64,000 nucleotides of DNA from assembly GCA_910574455.1 (NCBI GenBank), contig CAJSYZ010000011.1, positions 558,001 to 622,000 of the forward strand, given 5' to 3'. How positions within the stretch are numbered: the first letter of the stretch is position 1; each line of letters begins with the position of its first letter. Positions 36,487 through 47,426 of this stretch are shown in pieces. Origin of the DNA: Trichaptum fuscoviolaceum. Its lineage: Eukaryota > Basidiomycota > Agaricomycetes > Hymenochaetales > Trichaptaceae. Position numbers and translations under genes: made by a program. Under the pieces are notes generated by a model that searched no databases, was not told the origin of the DNA, and saw only the letters and a program-made list of their open reading frames with translations.

Positions 36487-39201
36487 TTATACTTCATTGT
36501 CCGGAAGTGCATTCATGCCTAGCTTGAATTCACTTCCAGCTAGAGAAAAAGAGGTCCCAAGCTCTTCCACCGTTTGCCATAGAGCGACACCATAAGTATA
36601 ACCGTCGAGTACACTCTGATTATCCCTATCCCTCGCTTCGATGAGTCCGCAAGCTAAAATGGTACCAACTGCACGTCTGTGCTGATCAATGATTATGGCA
36701 CCCGAATCCCCCGGTTCTGCGAACATAGCATTGTTCCTATGCCCGATATTCCCTAAACCAACCGAACCCGGTGGGATCTGTAAAGCAATATGCGTAGTCT
36801 GCTCAACGTGCCCAGGGGAAACCTGCATAGATCTGAGAACGGCAGCAACGTTGTTGACCTCGCCTAACGTATGGCCAGTTTTCCAGCCCCATTTGTACAC
36901 AGTTCGCTTAAACCCCACAGCGACGAGATTGTCGATGAAAGTCCATCCATAATCATAATCTGCGTCCAATTGGTGCTCCTGGACCCGGGGGAATATATTT
37001 TCTTCCGGAACATATCCCGCAATTCGGATTGGACTAAAGAAGTCCCTCCCTTTCCAGCCAAGCCTAGACAAGAGTGCTTCTCGTGGTACAGACTGAGCTG
37101 CCGACGATGGAGGAAGCCTATTAATGTCGATGACGTTATAGAAATTGTTCCAACTGAGACCTTCACCATCAGTAGAGGAAAATTCAAATGGGAGGCATTG
37201 GTCGTCCACCTCGATCAAGCACCAATCCGTAAGGTAGGGTCTCTTGGAGATAGTCAAGTTACCCATTCTTCGAGAGGGAGCATTGGCCACTTTCCCAATA
37301 CGATTATTAATCCACAAACATGGCGATGACGTCTTATCAAGCCAAGATTGCTCAATGAATTGACACTTGTTTACGATATCCGTGAAAGCTTGTTGTTCAG
37401 CAGACGGCGGAAGATCAGGTGCCAGTGGCTGAGTAAACGCTGCCGCTTCTAAACTCATCGTGAAGCGCGCCAATCATTGGCACATGGGCGGCTAGAGCCT
37501 CGCGAGAGAAGAGATAAATTGGGCAATTGTCGTTTGGGTCGCGCGGCTTATTTGTTGTATCTGCGTATGGATCGTAGTCTCCGAATTTCGAAGGAACGTT
37601 GCCATGGCGAGTACCGAGGATGAACACCTTGAACGTCGTGTTATCGAGCTTTTGTAGGATAAAGAGCGACCCCGTTGAGAAGCCACCCTCCAGATTGCCA
37701 AGGCAAGTTCCTGTGACCATGGAGAAAGACGGTGTCATACGACTGATTGGCTTGTTGGCAGCTGCCACTGGCCTGCTTGGGGAATCCATCATGCGATCCC
37801 ACAGGCGGAAATAATTATCGGCTCCCGCAGGTGCGGTGAACAGTTCCTCTGTTGGGTAGGCGTAGGGTTCTGCCCCGTGAGCGCTAGCGACAAGGGGCCT
37901 GGTGCTGTTACCGTCATTATGCTCAGTGACATCCCCCGCACCTCCATTGTTCGTCGGAGCAGTGCGACGATCGGAACGTCTGGGAAGGTTGGTGAGTTCC
38001 GGATGAAAACTGAAGCCAGTGTGAACGGGAGCGGTATTGCCAACGCCAGTCTCAGCATGACCGCTAGCCAGAGTATTTGAGTCGCCGGTGCCAGTGCGCA
38101 CAACAGGTGGAACACTGACAGAAGCTTTGCCCTGGCCTGAGGCGCTAATGATTTTTCGCTCCCTGAGCTCGACCTCAACGTCGAAGATGCGCATTTCAAA
38201 GAGGAACTCTTTAACGCGTTCCGCGATGCGGCACGCATCTTCAGTGCGAAGTGACGGGTCGTTGACTCCGATCAAAACAAAAACAGGGCACACCCGACTA
38301 TCTCCGTAGGCAACACGGTTGGCTTCCAGACTGTTCCACCGCAAATTCTCGGAATCGAGATACTTCATGATCTTCTTGAGCAGTTGCGGCCATACATTGG
38401 CAATCCGGTGATTTCCAACAATGCCCACATATTTACGTTCTTTGGTCGCCGTCCAATTGGGACCGGTTCGCCCGAGCAGGCGCGGTTTGCCAGGGAAGCC
38501 AAGGTAGTAACCTTTCTGCTCCTCTTCTGACACATGTGTTCGTCGTGGGAGATAAGCGTTAGGATTTTGCGCGAGAATCGTATTCACAACCGCTGAAGAC
38601 AGGACGGACTTGGTTTGCTGTGACTTCAAGTCTGGTTGAAGGGATGCGAGAGGAATTGATAGTAGGAGGCTTCCCCCCTCCGAGTCTAAGGAACTCGTGA
38701 CGGTGAATGACCCACGGGCAGGGCCACCGGCAATGATAAATCGTTCCCCCGAACCTTGTCCTTGCACAGGTTCGTCATCAGTAATCGCAGTTTCTGGGGC
38801 CTGTGAAACTGGTAACGGGTTAAGTACCAATCAGTTTCGCCAGTGTCAGTGAAGGGAAGGAAGGACTCACTTTCAGTCGGCATTGATGAAGAATGTCCTC
38901 CTGCAGCTTCTTCAACGTTAACCCCTAGGGCCTGCAAAACTAGAGATGGGTGATGCAGTAATCAGTATTGCCAGTGTCAGTGAAGGAAGGCATAGGACGC
39001 ACATTGCGCACTGAAAGGTGGCGTTGTATCTCCCAGTACATCTTCGTCTTGTACTATTGGGGTAGTCAGCAATCAGTATTGCCTGTGACAGAGATGGAGA
39101 ACGCAGAACTCACATCCGCGTCGGTCATTGTTTGCTCTACTAGTAGTATTCCTTGGATGTGGCCCTGGCAAGCCTGGAGGTTGGGGGGCGGTGGATGTCA
39201 T
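36487..39201 (-). CDS. Trypsin-fold (S1-like) serine protease-like protein with long N-terminal region
   Basis: Predicted chymotrypsin-fold peptidase-like protein. Exons 39114-39201, 39003-39053, 38871-38939, 37484-38808 and 36487-37428 join in phase to 824 residues (start MTSTAPQPPGLPGPHPRN). A candidate catalytic triad is visible: His in LGTRHGN (about 470), Asp in LTDWCLIEVDD (about 579) and Ser in AEPGDSGAIIID (about 753). There is no signal peptide, so it is probably intracellular. The first ~450 residues are not recognised; they contain an IVGNHRIANVWPQLLKKI block and a Gly/Thr/Asn-rich linker. Two open frames overlap at 37415-37473. Removing a 55-nt intron (37429-37483, gtgcca...actcag) fuses them in phase, so I treat them as one gene. 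The first three introns (60, 63 and 62 nt) are homologous to each other and all in phase 1. Role unknown; it may be cargo of the transposon block or a resident gene. Confidence 0.7.
38809..39113 (-). repeat. Three homologous introns in one gene
   Basis: Introns 39054-39113, 38940-39002 and 38809-38870 of the protease-like gene share a core on the minus strand: CACTGACACTGGCAATACTG in the second, close variants in the other two. Around it they share a pyrimidine-rich CCTTCCTTC-type 5' part and an ACCC-containing 3' part. All interrupt the codon after its first base. The exons between them (51 and 69 nt) show little similarity. Confidence 0.75.
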
Positions 39202-39812
39202 AGTGGTAGTACTGGTAGTAGTTGCTGGTTACTAGTAAGTAGTAGAAGTGAAAACAAGAGACTACTACTAAATAAATAGTAGTACTAGTAGTACGTCACT
39301 GCCAGCAGAGCCTGAGGGTTCAAGTTCCGAGGCCAGTGAGTGCCAGTCTTTTATACAACTTCAACTCATCATTCACACGCCGGTGCGGCGCCACCGTGAC
39401 TCCGAGTCCGACTCCGAGTCGGACAGGCTCGGAGTCACTGCCAGTGCCAGTGGTGCCACCGTGACTGCCAGTGGCACTGGCACTCAGGTGGCACCATGCA
39501 CTCACTGGCACCTGAGGCTGAGGCTGCCACTGAAGGAGCCTTAACCTGAGGTGGCTGAGAAGTAACTTGAATTCAAATTCAATGATAATGTGGAGTACAA
39601 ATCATGAGGCTACTACTACTACTAGTAACTTCAACTTGAAGTTGAAGCAAACTTTGAACGCAACACGCCATTCAAGAAAATGACAAACATCATACTAGTA
39701 GTAGTTGACCAGGAAGATAAAGATCAAGCAGCTCGTTGCATCCAAACCCTTCAAGTTGTCCTGTCACGGTACTCGTACACGGATACCTCCAAATCCGCCA
39801 TTGCCAGTGGCT
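39202..39812. repeat. Motif-saturated spacer
   Basis: Contains no gene. Between 39395 and 39530 there are tandem variants of GACTCCGAGTCCGACTCCGA followed by CACTGCCAGTGCCAGTGG and CTCACTGGCACCTGAGGCTG. Flanking it are TAGTAGTACTAGTAGTA and TTCAACTTGAAGTTGAAG tracts. Nearly every 20 bp holds part of one of these words or its complement. Confidence 0.75.
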
Positions 39813-42800
39813 TCACTGTGTGATCGTCTGAGTTGACACATCTGTGAGCTGCTGCACGCCTGCGCCTAAAATCCGAAGTACCAAAGAATCAATGGGTAGT
39901 TCATCCTCAGCCTGCCAGTTGGCGCCTAGTAAGATGGACCGCAACTTCTGGCCCCAAAAACGCCCACTGATATGCGACTCATTGAAATTCCGGCCGTAAG
40001 GCTTGTTTTGATCCGCTATCTCGCATAATGTGAGCAGTCGGGTTTTTACAGGTTCGGGGAAAACATCCTTTTGCACTTTCAAAATGTCCTCAGCATTCTC
40101 AACAAATGTGCGAAGGCCAGCGGGGTCACTGATTTCAGAGCGGTCATGGGCAACCTTGTTTAAAAACATTCGGAATCGTGTGTCGTTGAAAATGTCAGGG
40201 ACGAGTTCGTCTACCAAGATAATTCTCATCGCAGTGTCGAGGGTTAAAGCCTTCTCCCTATGCTCATTACGTCGATTCAATAGCCGCCGTAGTCTCAAAT
40301 CATCGGGAGACACGCTCGTGTCTTCACGGGCTTTGGGGATGGGTTCGTTCGTCTGACCCGCTTTCAGGTCGGCGGATGCCATTGGCACGGTGGCCTCCAT
40401 TTTCAGGCATAAACGGTCGAAGTATTCTTGCATCTCCTTCAACGCGACATTGACCTGCGGCACTTCGAGAGTCCCGCCTACAGCCACGCACGGTATATCC
40501 TCCGGGCCCACGTACTCTTGCCCGTCCAGCTCAGCCATCCTGGCAAAGTGGTCCTCGAAGTGGAACTTTACCATCAAGCCTTTGAACCGATGTTCATACA
40601 TTTGGTCGTCAAAGAGATAGCCGGTAAAATCCTTATCCAGTATTACTTTCGCGTTTGTGTTCCAGGCCGCGTCGGCATCCAGCAAATCAATAGTCTGAGG
40701 ATCCATCGGGTTCCTTTCCAGCTGGCTTAGCCGGCGATCGAGGAGGAAGAATAGTCTTCGGTGAAATTCGAAGACTATAAAAAATCGGACCAGGAAAAAT
40801 TTGAACTGGTCGACGATTGATGCGTTAAGTGGTGGCTGCCAGGAGTATGGCGTCGCCGTCTTTTCCTTCGATGCATCCTCCGACACATCCACAGCCTCGA
40901 ACTCATTCCTTTCCATTTCCCTTTCCCTTTCCCTTTCCCTTTCCCTTTCCCTTTCCCTTTCCCTTTCCCTTTCCCTTTCCCTTTCCCTTTCCCTTTCCCT
41001 TTCCCTTTCCCTTTCCCTTTCCCTTTCCCTTTCCCTTTCCCTTTCCCTTTCCCTTTCCCTTTCCCTTTCCCTTTCCCTTTCCCTTCCCCTTTCCTTCATC
41101 ATTTCCCTTCGCATACGCCTCTGTCAGCTCTAACTCTGCCAAGGACTTGGTGATGTCGACAATCAGGTCGTCGAATAGATGCCTTGGAATGATAGCAATG
41201 TCATTAGACAGGATTGTCGCTGGGCCCTGAGCTATGCCACTCATGCCGACTTCGCCTGTACGTCGTCCTTCCTTTAGCTTCTTGCCCGGCCCAGGTGATA
41301 GGGTCGCGAACTTCATGTAGAGTTGTTCAACCTTGTTTCAAAAAATTTCAAATCATAAAACCACTTTCGCCAGTAACGTCATAAGGGATGACCTGTTTTG
41401 GAGAGAAGAATCCTTTCTCTAATGGGAACGCAATTATGAAGCTTTTCATGACGACTACCCTATTGTCCTCGCAGAGGGTGCGTATTTTACTGCTGGCTTT
41501 GGCGGCTTCGTTCTGGGTGAGATCCTGTGAGCTTCATTTGTTTTACGATAGCAGCTCAAAATTGGCTTACCCCTTTGGCGGCTGCCGCACTAATCTGTAA
41601 GTCGTGTACTGTGTATACAAGACCCTTCACTGTCTCCTGCAAACACTTGTAAGTCCCAGCCATCTCCTCGAGTGTCACTTTGTCCGCCTTCGAGTCCAAT
41701 TCCTCAGTCACATCAACGAATGCGTCGTCAATAGCCCGTATATGTCCTACAATCCGCTGTTCCTTTTCTAGTGACTGCTTTCGATAATTTTCCAGGTTAG
41801 TGAGCCTGCGCGAAGTCACGGCGAAGAGACTCTCCTGAGCTGAAGCTCTCGCGATTAGGGTGTAATCTTGAGCGAGCTGTTTCTTTAGAGCTTCAATAGC
41901 GTCCTCATGCTTTTTCAATTGCTCCTCATGTATATCCTTCTCCTTGTGAAGCTGGAGTGAGTCAGTCGCCCGGCTGAAGTTGGCTTCTGAGAGGTTTGAT
42001 TCGACATTTGAGATAAGTTTTTTGGTTTTCATCAACTCATTCTGCAAAAGCTTTAATTGCTCCTGATCACTGTCCCGCTTATTTATCAGGAGTTCCCTAT
42101 GCCTCCGTTCGAAATCTTCCTTTTCATCTCGAAGCCTTCTTTCTTTCTCCTCAGTGTCGATCCGAAGTTGCTCTAGCTCTTTCATAGAGGCTAAGGCCTT
42201 CATGATATCGTCGTAGGGGGAACGGCCGATGTGTTTGTGGATGTTGCTGCCACTGTCAGATGATCAGAATCGGATGCGTACTCAGGCTGGCGCCGTAACT
42301 CACGACTCGGATACGTCAGCTTCATGTTCCGACACCTTCAAGTTCAAGTTTCCGGCCTCACTGGCATGTAATTCCGTGACTTCGCCACTTGATGCGTGCA
42401 TTCCAAATTCAAGAATGGTCAGACTCGGACGCGCACTCAGGCTGATACCGTTACTCACGACTCGGATTCGGCGTCAGCTTCCAGCACTGGCACCTTACTG
42501 GTACTAGCCTCACAGTCACTAGCAGCCTGAGCGGTATGTGATTCCAAGACTTCGCCACTGCCAGTGGGCCAAATTTAAGAGTCAGAATCAGGCGCATAGT
42601 AATCAGGCTGAGACCGTCACTCACGGTTTGTCCGGAAGTCCGTTTGCGATTATTACAGCTGCGCGTGCTGCTAGGTCTGTCTTTTTTGTTCCGGGTTTCT
42701 CCACCCATGCTTGCAAGATGAATTTTATACGGTCAAGGACGTTTGCCAAGTAAATATCCTCCTTCGCAACGGGGTGTGAACCCAATCCTATACTAGCCGC

Positions 42801-42950
42801 TGTTTTTAGTAAAGGAATGGAAATTAGTAGTGAATATTTCAGACAACTGTCAGTATACCATGACGATATACGGACCATTAACAATATGGTGAGCCCTACT
42901 ATCAGCTTTCCTGTGCCGGACATAAATACGTTGAAAGTATCTGATGCCAT
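39813..42950 (-). CDS. Coiled-coil protein of unknown function with purine hexanucleotide array
   Basis: Exons 42872-42950, 42625-42799, 42459-42518, 42304-42360, 41571-42252, 41393-41524 and 41331 to about 41117 join in phase. The N-terminus (MASDTFNVFMSGTGKL) has one hydrophobic stretch. Exon 5 encodes about 200 residues of heptad-rich coiled coil (MKELEQLRIDTEEKERRLRD, LKLLQNELMKTKKLI). The coiled-coil frame enters a (GGGAAA)n array as Gly-Lys repeats, whereas the downstream 365-codon frame (NEFEAVDVSEDASKEK ... to stop at 39813) leaves the array in the Glu-Arg frame. Removing 40909-41116 as an intron (gtatgc...gaaag) restores phase exactly and gives 831 residues, but that intron would lack a pyrimidine tract. 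Otherwise there is a frameshift, or two genes. Introns 2-4 (42519-42624, 42361-42458, 42253-42303) are homologous to each other. The C-terminal region (PETIDLLDADAAWN-like, LVDELVPDIFNDTRFRMFL) matches nothing I recognise. Confidence 0.6.
40751..40778. other. Perfect 10-bp inverted repeat inside coding exon
   Basis: ATAGTCTTCG, an 8-nt loop (GTGAAATT), then CGAAGACTAT. It lies in the C-terminal exon of the coiled-coil gene, about 130 bp from the hexanucleotide array. It could form a stable hairpin in DNA or RNA. Confidence 0.85.
40916..41085. repeat. Perfect (CCCTTT)~28 array, (GGGAAA)n on the minus strand
   Basis: About 170 bp of uninterrupted hexamer, flanked by imperfect units (CTTTCCATTTCC on the left, CTTCCCCTTTCC on the right). 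The minus strand is pure purine with G3 every six bases, so it is both a mirror repeat (triplex-prone) and a potential G-quadruplex former. It lies within the coiled-coil gene. Length changes by whole units would not alter frame. Confidence 0.95.
42253..42624 (-). repeat. Tandem exon-intron units in the coiled-coil gene
   Basis: Introns 42519-42624, 42361-42458 and 42253-42303 all begin GTGAGT-ACGG-like sequence and contain CAGCCTGAxT followed by CGTCCGAxTCTGA-like sequence. The first two also share GTGGCGAAGTC and GGAATyACAT. All are phase 2 and all downstream exons begin with T. The 60-nt and 57-nt exons between them also match at their ends (GAAGCTGACG...TCCGAGTC). This suggests duplication of a whole exon-plus-intron unit. 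Confidence 0.75.
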
Positions 42951-44286
42951 GTTCAAGTTGATGTTTTTTCTGCTATGTATTGATAAAAGTTGCGGCGGGC
43001 TGGGGCACAGAGACAGCCAGCGCAGTTTAGTTCAAGTTTCAGGTTCAATTTGACTCTGGATGGGTATTGGGTTACTGCTAAAGCCTAGTCCGGACGCTCA
43101 CTACTAGTAGTAGCAGGCTGAAGTTCAAGGACTCGGAGTTGCCACTGGCACTGGTGACTGCGAGTCGGAGTCACCGTGACGCACGCGGCGGTGACGAGTC
43201 AGCGGTTCAAGTTCAACTTGAATCTGGCTGCCAGTGGCAGCTACTACTACTACTACTATACTACTACTAGTAGTAGTACTACTAGTACTAGTAGTGCACG
43301 GCGCCGGTGACTCAGCACGACTTTGAAGTTCAAGTTGCCAGCACTGGCAACGGCCCGTTTCGAACTCCGGACAGGAAGTCCCCTGTCACTGCCAGTGCCC
43401 TGCCAGTGAGTGCCAGTGAGTGACAATCTCCGAGTCTACCACTGTTAGTAATACTACTAGTAGTAGTATTAGTAGTATTAGAGCTCTAGTTGTAGTACTA
43501 AAATACATACATGTGCGGAACATCCGATTCGGCTCTGAACAAGTTCCGGCCACTGGCACTGGCAGACGATCTTCAAGGCCTGGCTGAGCTTCAGTTGAGG
43601 AGGGCCGGTGACAAGCACAATGATATGGGCTTCGTAAGTAGTTGCGACAGATGGGGCAGAATCCGGGTTCTTGAGAGCTGAACCGACATCCAGAAGTAGA
43701 GGGGATTCAAGGCCTGACACACCTGAGTTCGGATAGCAAGAGAGCGCCGGAAGGGCCTACTACTACTACTACTACTATAGTACTACTACTACTAGTAGTA
43801 CTAGGCCAACACCGGCACCTCACTCACTGGGCTGGCAGGCTGACCTGATCCCGGGCCGGGTCCTGCCAGTGGCAGTGGCAGTGGCACAAACTTGAACGTG
43901 GCTCAAATTGTCCCGATATAACTGAAGGACCAAGTCGCCAGAGGCCTTTATCGAGGGTCCCACAAATCGGCAGTCTGCTGAGTTTCCGCTGAGTGAGAGT
44001 TCACTAAAGTTAGTACTAGTAAGTTAGTAACTACCGCCTGTCATCATTCACTCACACCAATGTGACTGGCACTGGTACTCACTGGCAGGCTCAGCCTGAG
44101 GATGATGACCGATGATGCCCCTATACTAGATCCACGCCGTTCACACGGCGCTTAAACTTGAACCATCCTTCGTCAACAAGCCTTGCTTTTCTTTCAATTA
44201 CTACTCTCCGCCGCTGGTAGTGGCACGCCATTACTGGTATTTCTTACCATTGAGGCTCGAAGTTAGGTTACTGTCAAACTCCCAGC
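42951..44286. repeat. Motif-saturated spacer
   Basis: No gene supported. Dense tracts: CTACTACTACTACTATACTA at 43241 on into TAGTAGTAGTACTACTAGTA; GACTCGGAGTTGCCACTGGC at 43132; CACTGCCAGTGCCCTGCCAG at 43387; a second TACTACTACTATAGTACTAC tract at about 43760-43800; and GGCAGTGGCAGTGGCAC near 43870. It separates the divergent starts of the coiled-coil gene (-) and the 573-residue gene (+), so it should include their promoters. Confidence 0.7.
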
Positions 44287-46153
44287 ATGTCAAGTTCCGA
44301 ACGCGGGGACGAAACTTCAGGCTCTCGCTCGGATACAGATGACGAGTCAGTCTCTAGCCCGGATACAGATGATGAGCAGAGCGTTTCAGAATTCACCATA
44401 CCTGGTACTCGCGACAGTAGTAGCTCAAAGCGCTCGATTGTCGATGGGTCCGACTCCGAGTCTGGCACCGACTGGGAACAGGATGCATTTCTCGAACTTA
44501 TCGATTTCGGTAGGGATCATATTGCTTACTTACTACGCAGCTTGGCTTATCTTTGGTGAATTGACAGAGGACTTACCCCGAGGCTTTCAGTCAAAACTAT
44601 TTATCGATAGCACCGTGGTCCAATCAATCGTCAAAAGTTTGTCGTCCAAGATAAAGCGTGCAGACCGCGTCGGATTCTCGTCGGAGGACTTTCAGGAAAC
44701 GCTTCACCTGGCTGAGCGCCTAGGGATGTGCTTTGATTCAGCAAATATGAGGATCCTTAAGAGGGATAGGGAGATTCAAGCTCTGCGGAGAAAGATGGAG
44801 AGGGCGATAGATCAGCTTGAGTCCAATACATTTCAGTACACGGACATGCTCTTCAAACTCACTGAAGAGCTAGCGATCTTCAAGCATCACATGGTAAGCC
44901 CAGGCTGCATCTTGGACTTGAAATAAACTCTGACTTAATCATTTCTAACTTCTCGTCCTATTCTTCTCGGTGATATACAGTCTGAGCCGCTTCATCTGCT
45001 TATCAACAAACGTGTGGATGAATTCAGACTTGCTGTCGCCACAGCCTTCATATCTGTTCTTCCCGGCGCATTTCCGTCAAGAAAACTCTCCAATATTTTT
45101 ACTGGGGGCGTCATCTGGGACTACTTTTTGACTTGCTTAGTAACCCATTATCATTCACACCATACGATCCTGCGCTGGCAAATTCGACTTGAGGATAGTA
45201 AGGAGCTCGGCAATCGTTGGATACAGACGAAATCTGTCTTCTCTGCGATAAGGATTGACATCAAAGACACAGAGCTCGGGAGAAATATTCGTCATGAACT
45301 CGCTACTCAATTGAAGCACTTTACGACAGTCATGGCTATGAATCTCGAAAGATCTGAACGCAAACCCCGAAATCCCAGGCTTGCGCTTAAGTTCTTCCTG
45401 CCCCTTCTTATTTGGTCCTATAACGAATGCAAGGATTGGGTAGCCGCCTTAGACGAATGCAGTTCGGGACAACAGTCAGAGTCGACCAACATTCGACTCT
45501 CGGAAACAGAAGTCAATTGTTCTGCCACTCAGACGAAGGCTGTCTTTCAAGCCGGAACAGCACGTGATGCACGGCGTCAATGGAAACGTGAACTTGAACG
45601 TGCCGGTGGAGAGGGTGCTCTGTCCGACATTCAACAACTCATTCAGAAGTCAATGGATATTCTTGGCGCCGACTCGGCTGACGGCGTAGCATCCTCGTTG
45701 AAGATAAATCGACAACTCCTGCGCAAATATGGAGACCGTTCGGCCATCCTGAGCAGGTTCAATTGGATCAGGAAATGCTTAATTATCCTCTCTGACGACT
45801 TGCTCTTGGATATGCTCCTCAAAAATGATGGTGCAATGCGTCGGTTTACGATGAAGATGGATGCCTCTCAAATAGGGATTATCGAAGCGAGTCAGGGCAT
45901 TGGACGATTTGACAATGCCGATTACAAAGATACAGACGAGGAAAATCTGGACAGGTCCACCCACTTGTTCCTCAAGGATATCGAGCACATGGAGCATCTT
46001 GAAGCCCTTGTTCCGACAGAAGAGAATATTGACTCTCTCGTCTTGAAAACAGTCAACGATCTACTTCATGAGTATGGTCCATTCTATTTAACGGATTATG
46101 GAATCCTATTTGCTCTTCTCGACAAATTGGACCCTATCCCACACCAGTACTGA
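44287..46153 (+). CDS. Unknown 573-residue protein with Ser/Asp-rich N-terminus
   Basis: Three exons, 44287-44509, 44568-44893 and 44981-46153, join in phase to 573 residues. Residues 1-75 are acidic and serine-rich with two near-repeats (SRSDTDDESVSSPDTDDEQS), a likely disordered and phosphorylatable region. Residues about 100-180 contain a heptad-like segment (MRILKRDREIQALRRKMERA). The long C-terminal exon is mostly helical by composition (KLSNIFTGGVIWDYFLTCLV, ILSRFNWIRKCLIILSDDLLL) and carries a charged loop (GTARDARRQWKRELERAGGE). No signal peptide, no clear membrane helix and no catalytic motif known to me. An alternative first intron of 31 nt is also in phase, but I preferred the 58-nt one as closer to normal length. 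It sits next to the transposase gene, separated by a motif-rich spacer; a passenger role is a guess. Confidence 0.65.
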
Positions 46154-47426
46154 TATAAGTACGGCAGTGTACTAGCTGACGGTTACAAATCGATCCATTG
46201 GTCACCGGCACACCATTTTGGCTGAGGCCCAAGGACAAGTTTTTTTTCGTTCATGGACAAATATTATGTTTAAGGATTTGTACTCTTACTATTTAATGGT
46301 TTACTCTATGGTGATCCACTTACTCTTCTCTCTTCAGACTCTACTCTTTACAAGTCAGCTCTGTACTATAAGTACTAGTATTCAAGTTAGAAACCACTAC
46401 CGCCAATAAATCTTCTTGAATATGACAAAATAATATTTAATAATATTCATATACTTATCTTTATGACAGGTGCTCAACATGAACTTGAAGTCGTAGTACT
46501 ACAGTACTACTACTCAGCCTAGTAGTGGTACATTTTGAAGTTTAAAGTACTCATATTCAAGTTTTTTTTTTGATATTTCATACTATGCAAGTCGGGAACT
46601 GCAGTGATACACCACTATCAGCCTGAGGCTACTCAATCATCCTCCATCATATCTACGCTTTCCTCTGAAGCGCTTCATGTGTACTAGTATACAGTATTAC
46701 TACTATGCTAATCGTACTATTTGTAACTTCAAGTTCAAAACATAGCTAACTTGGAGAGGAAAGCATGCCTCTTTCCGGATGCCAATGGGGAACTTCTGGC
46801 CTGAGGTAGGTCACTGGCATGATCCGACTCGGCGAGTCAGTTCGAGCTTGAGTCCGCTGATGGCAATGTGAGCTTCTCGAGAGTTTGTTTTTTACTAGGT
46901 CATAACTAGTACTGTCATTTTATTATATCTCAACACTGAATTTGTCGTACTGTTTCAAGTTGTAACTTCGAGCCAACGTACTAGTAGCTACCAGTGAGTG
47001 GAAACTTGAAGCATGCCTCAGGCTCTTTCCGGATTCAAGTTGAGAACTTCCGGCCTGAGGTAGTACTACTACTAGTACTAGTACTAGTAGTAGGTCCGAG
47101 TCATTGGTTCGAGTCAAATGCCAGTGTTCAACTTGAAAGCACTCAGGCTTTCAAGTTGGATTGGTGTTATGTAAAAAAATTTGTACCAATAGTACTGTAC
47201 TAGTACTAGTACTACTACTAGTAGTACTACTACTACTGTACTACTCGACGCCGGCGGCCGCCCGGGGAATGATTTCCGACCATCGCACTGACTGCAATAT
47301 TTGGCTACCATCATCTACAACACTGAAGAAGGTCTGTTTTCATATCATTTTCTTTCAGTACCGTAGTATCCTCAATTCATAAGTTTCAATATACTCCGTA
47401 TGTGCTGAATGAAAAGTTTATGTTTA
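46154..47426. repeat. Motif-saturated spacer 3' of the transposase gene
   Basis: Lies between the convergent 3' ends of the 573-residue gene and the transposase. Contains two direct copies of a ~48-bp module (46763-46809 and 47011-47060: GCATGCCTC...TTTCCGGAT...CTTCyGGCCTGAGGTA). It also holds a TACTACTACTAGTACTAGTA tract at 47060 and a similar one at 47197-47245. No gene is supported. If the transposon is compact, one of its ends should be here, but I find no matching inverted end at 51.4-52.0 kb. Confidence 0.65.

Noticed and set aside
37415..37473. Overlapping frames in the protease-like gene as programmed +1 frameshifting
   Set aside because: A 55-nt GT...CAG intron in phase 0 removes the overlap and joins the triad-bearing halves. 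No slippery heptamer is evident.
44510..44540. 31-nt first intron in the 573-residue gene
   Set aside because: In phase, but shorter than is usual even in fungi. A 58-nt alternative (44510-44567) with the same donor is also in phase.
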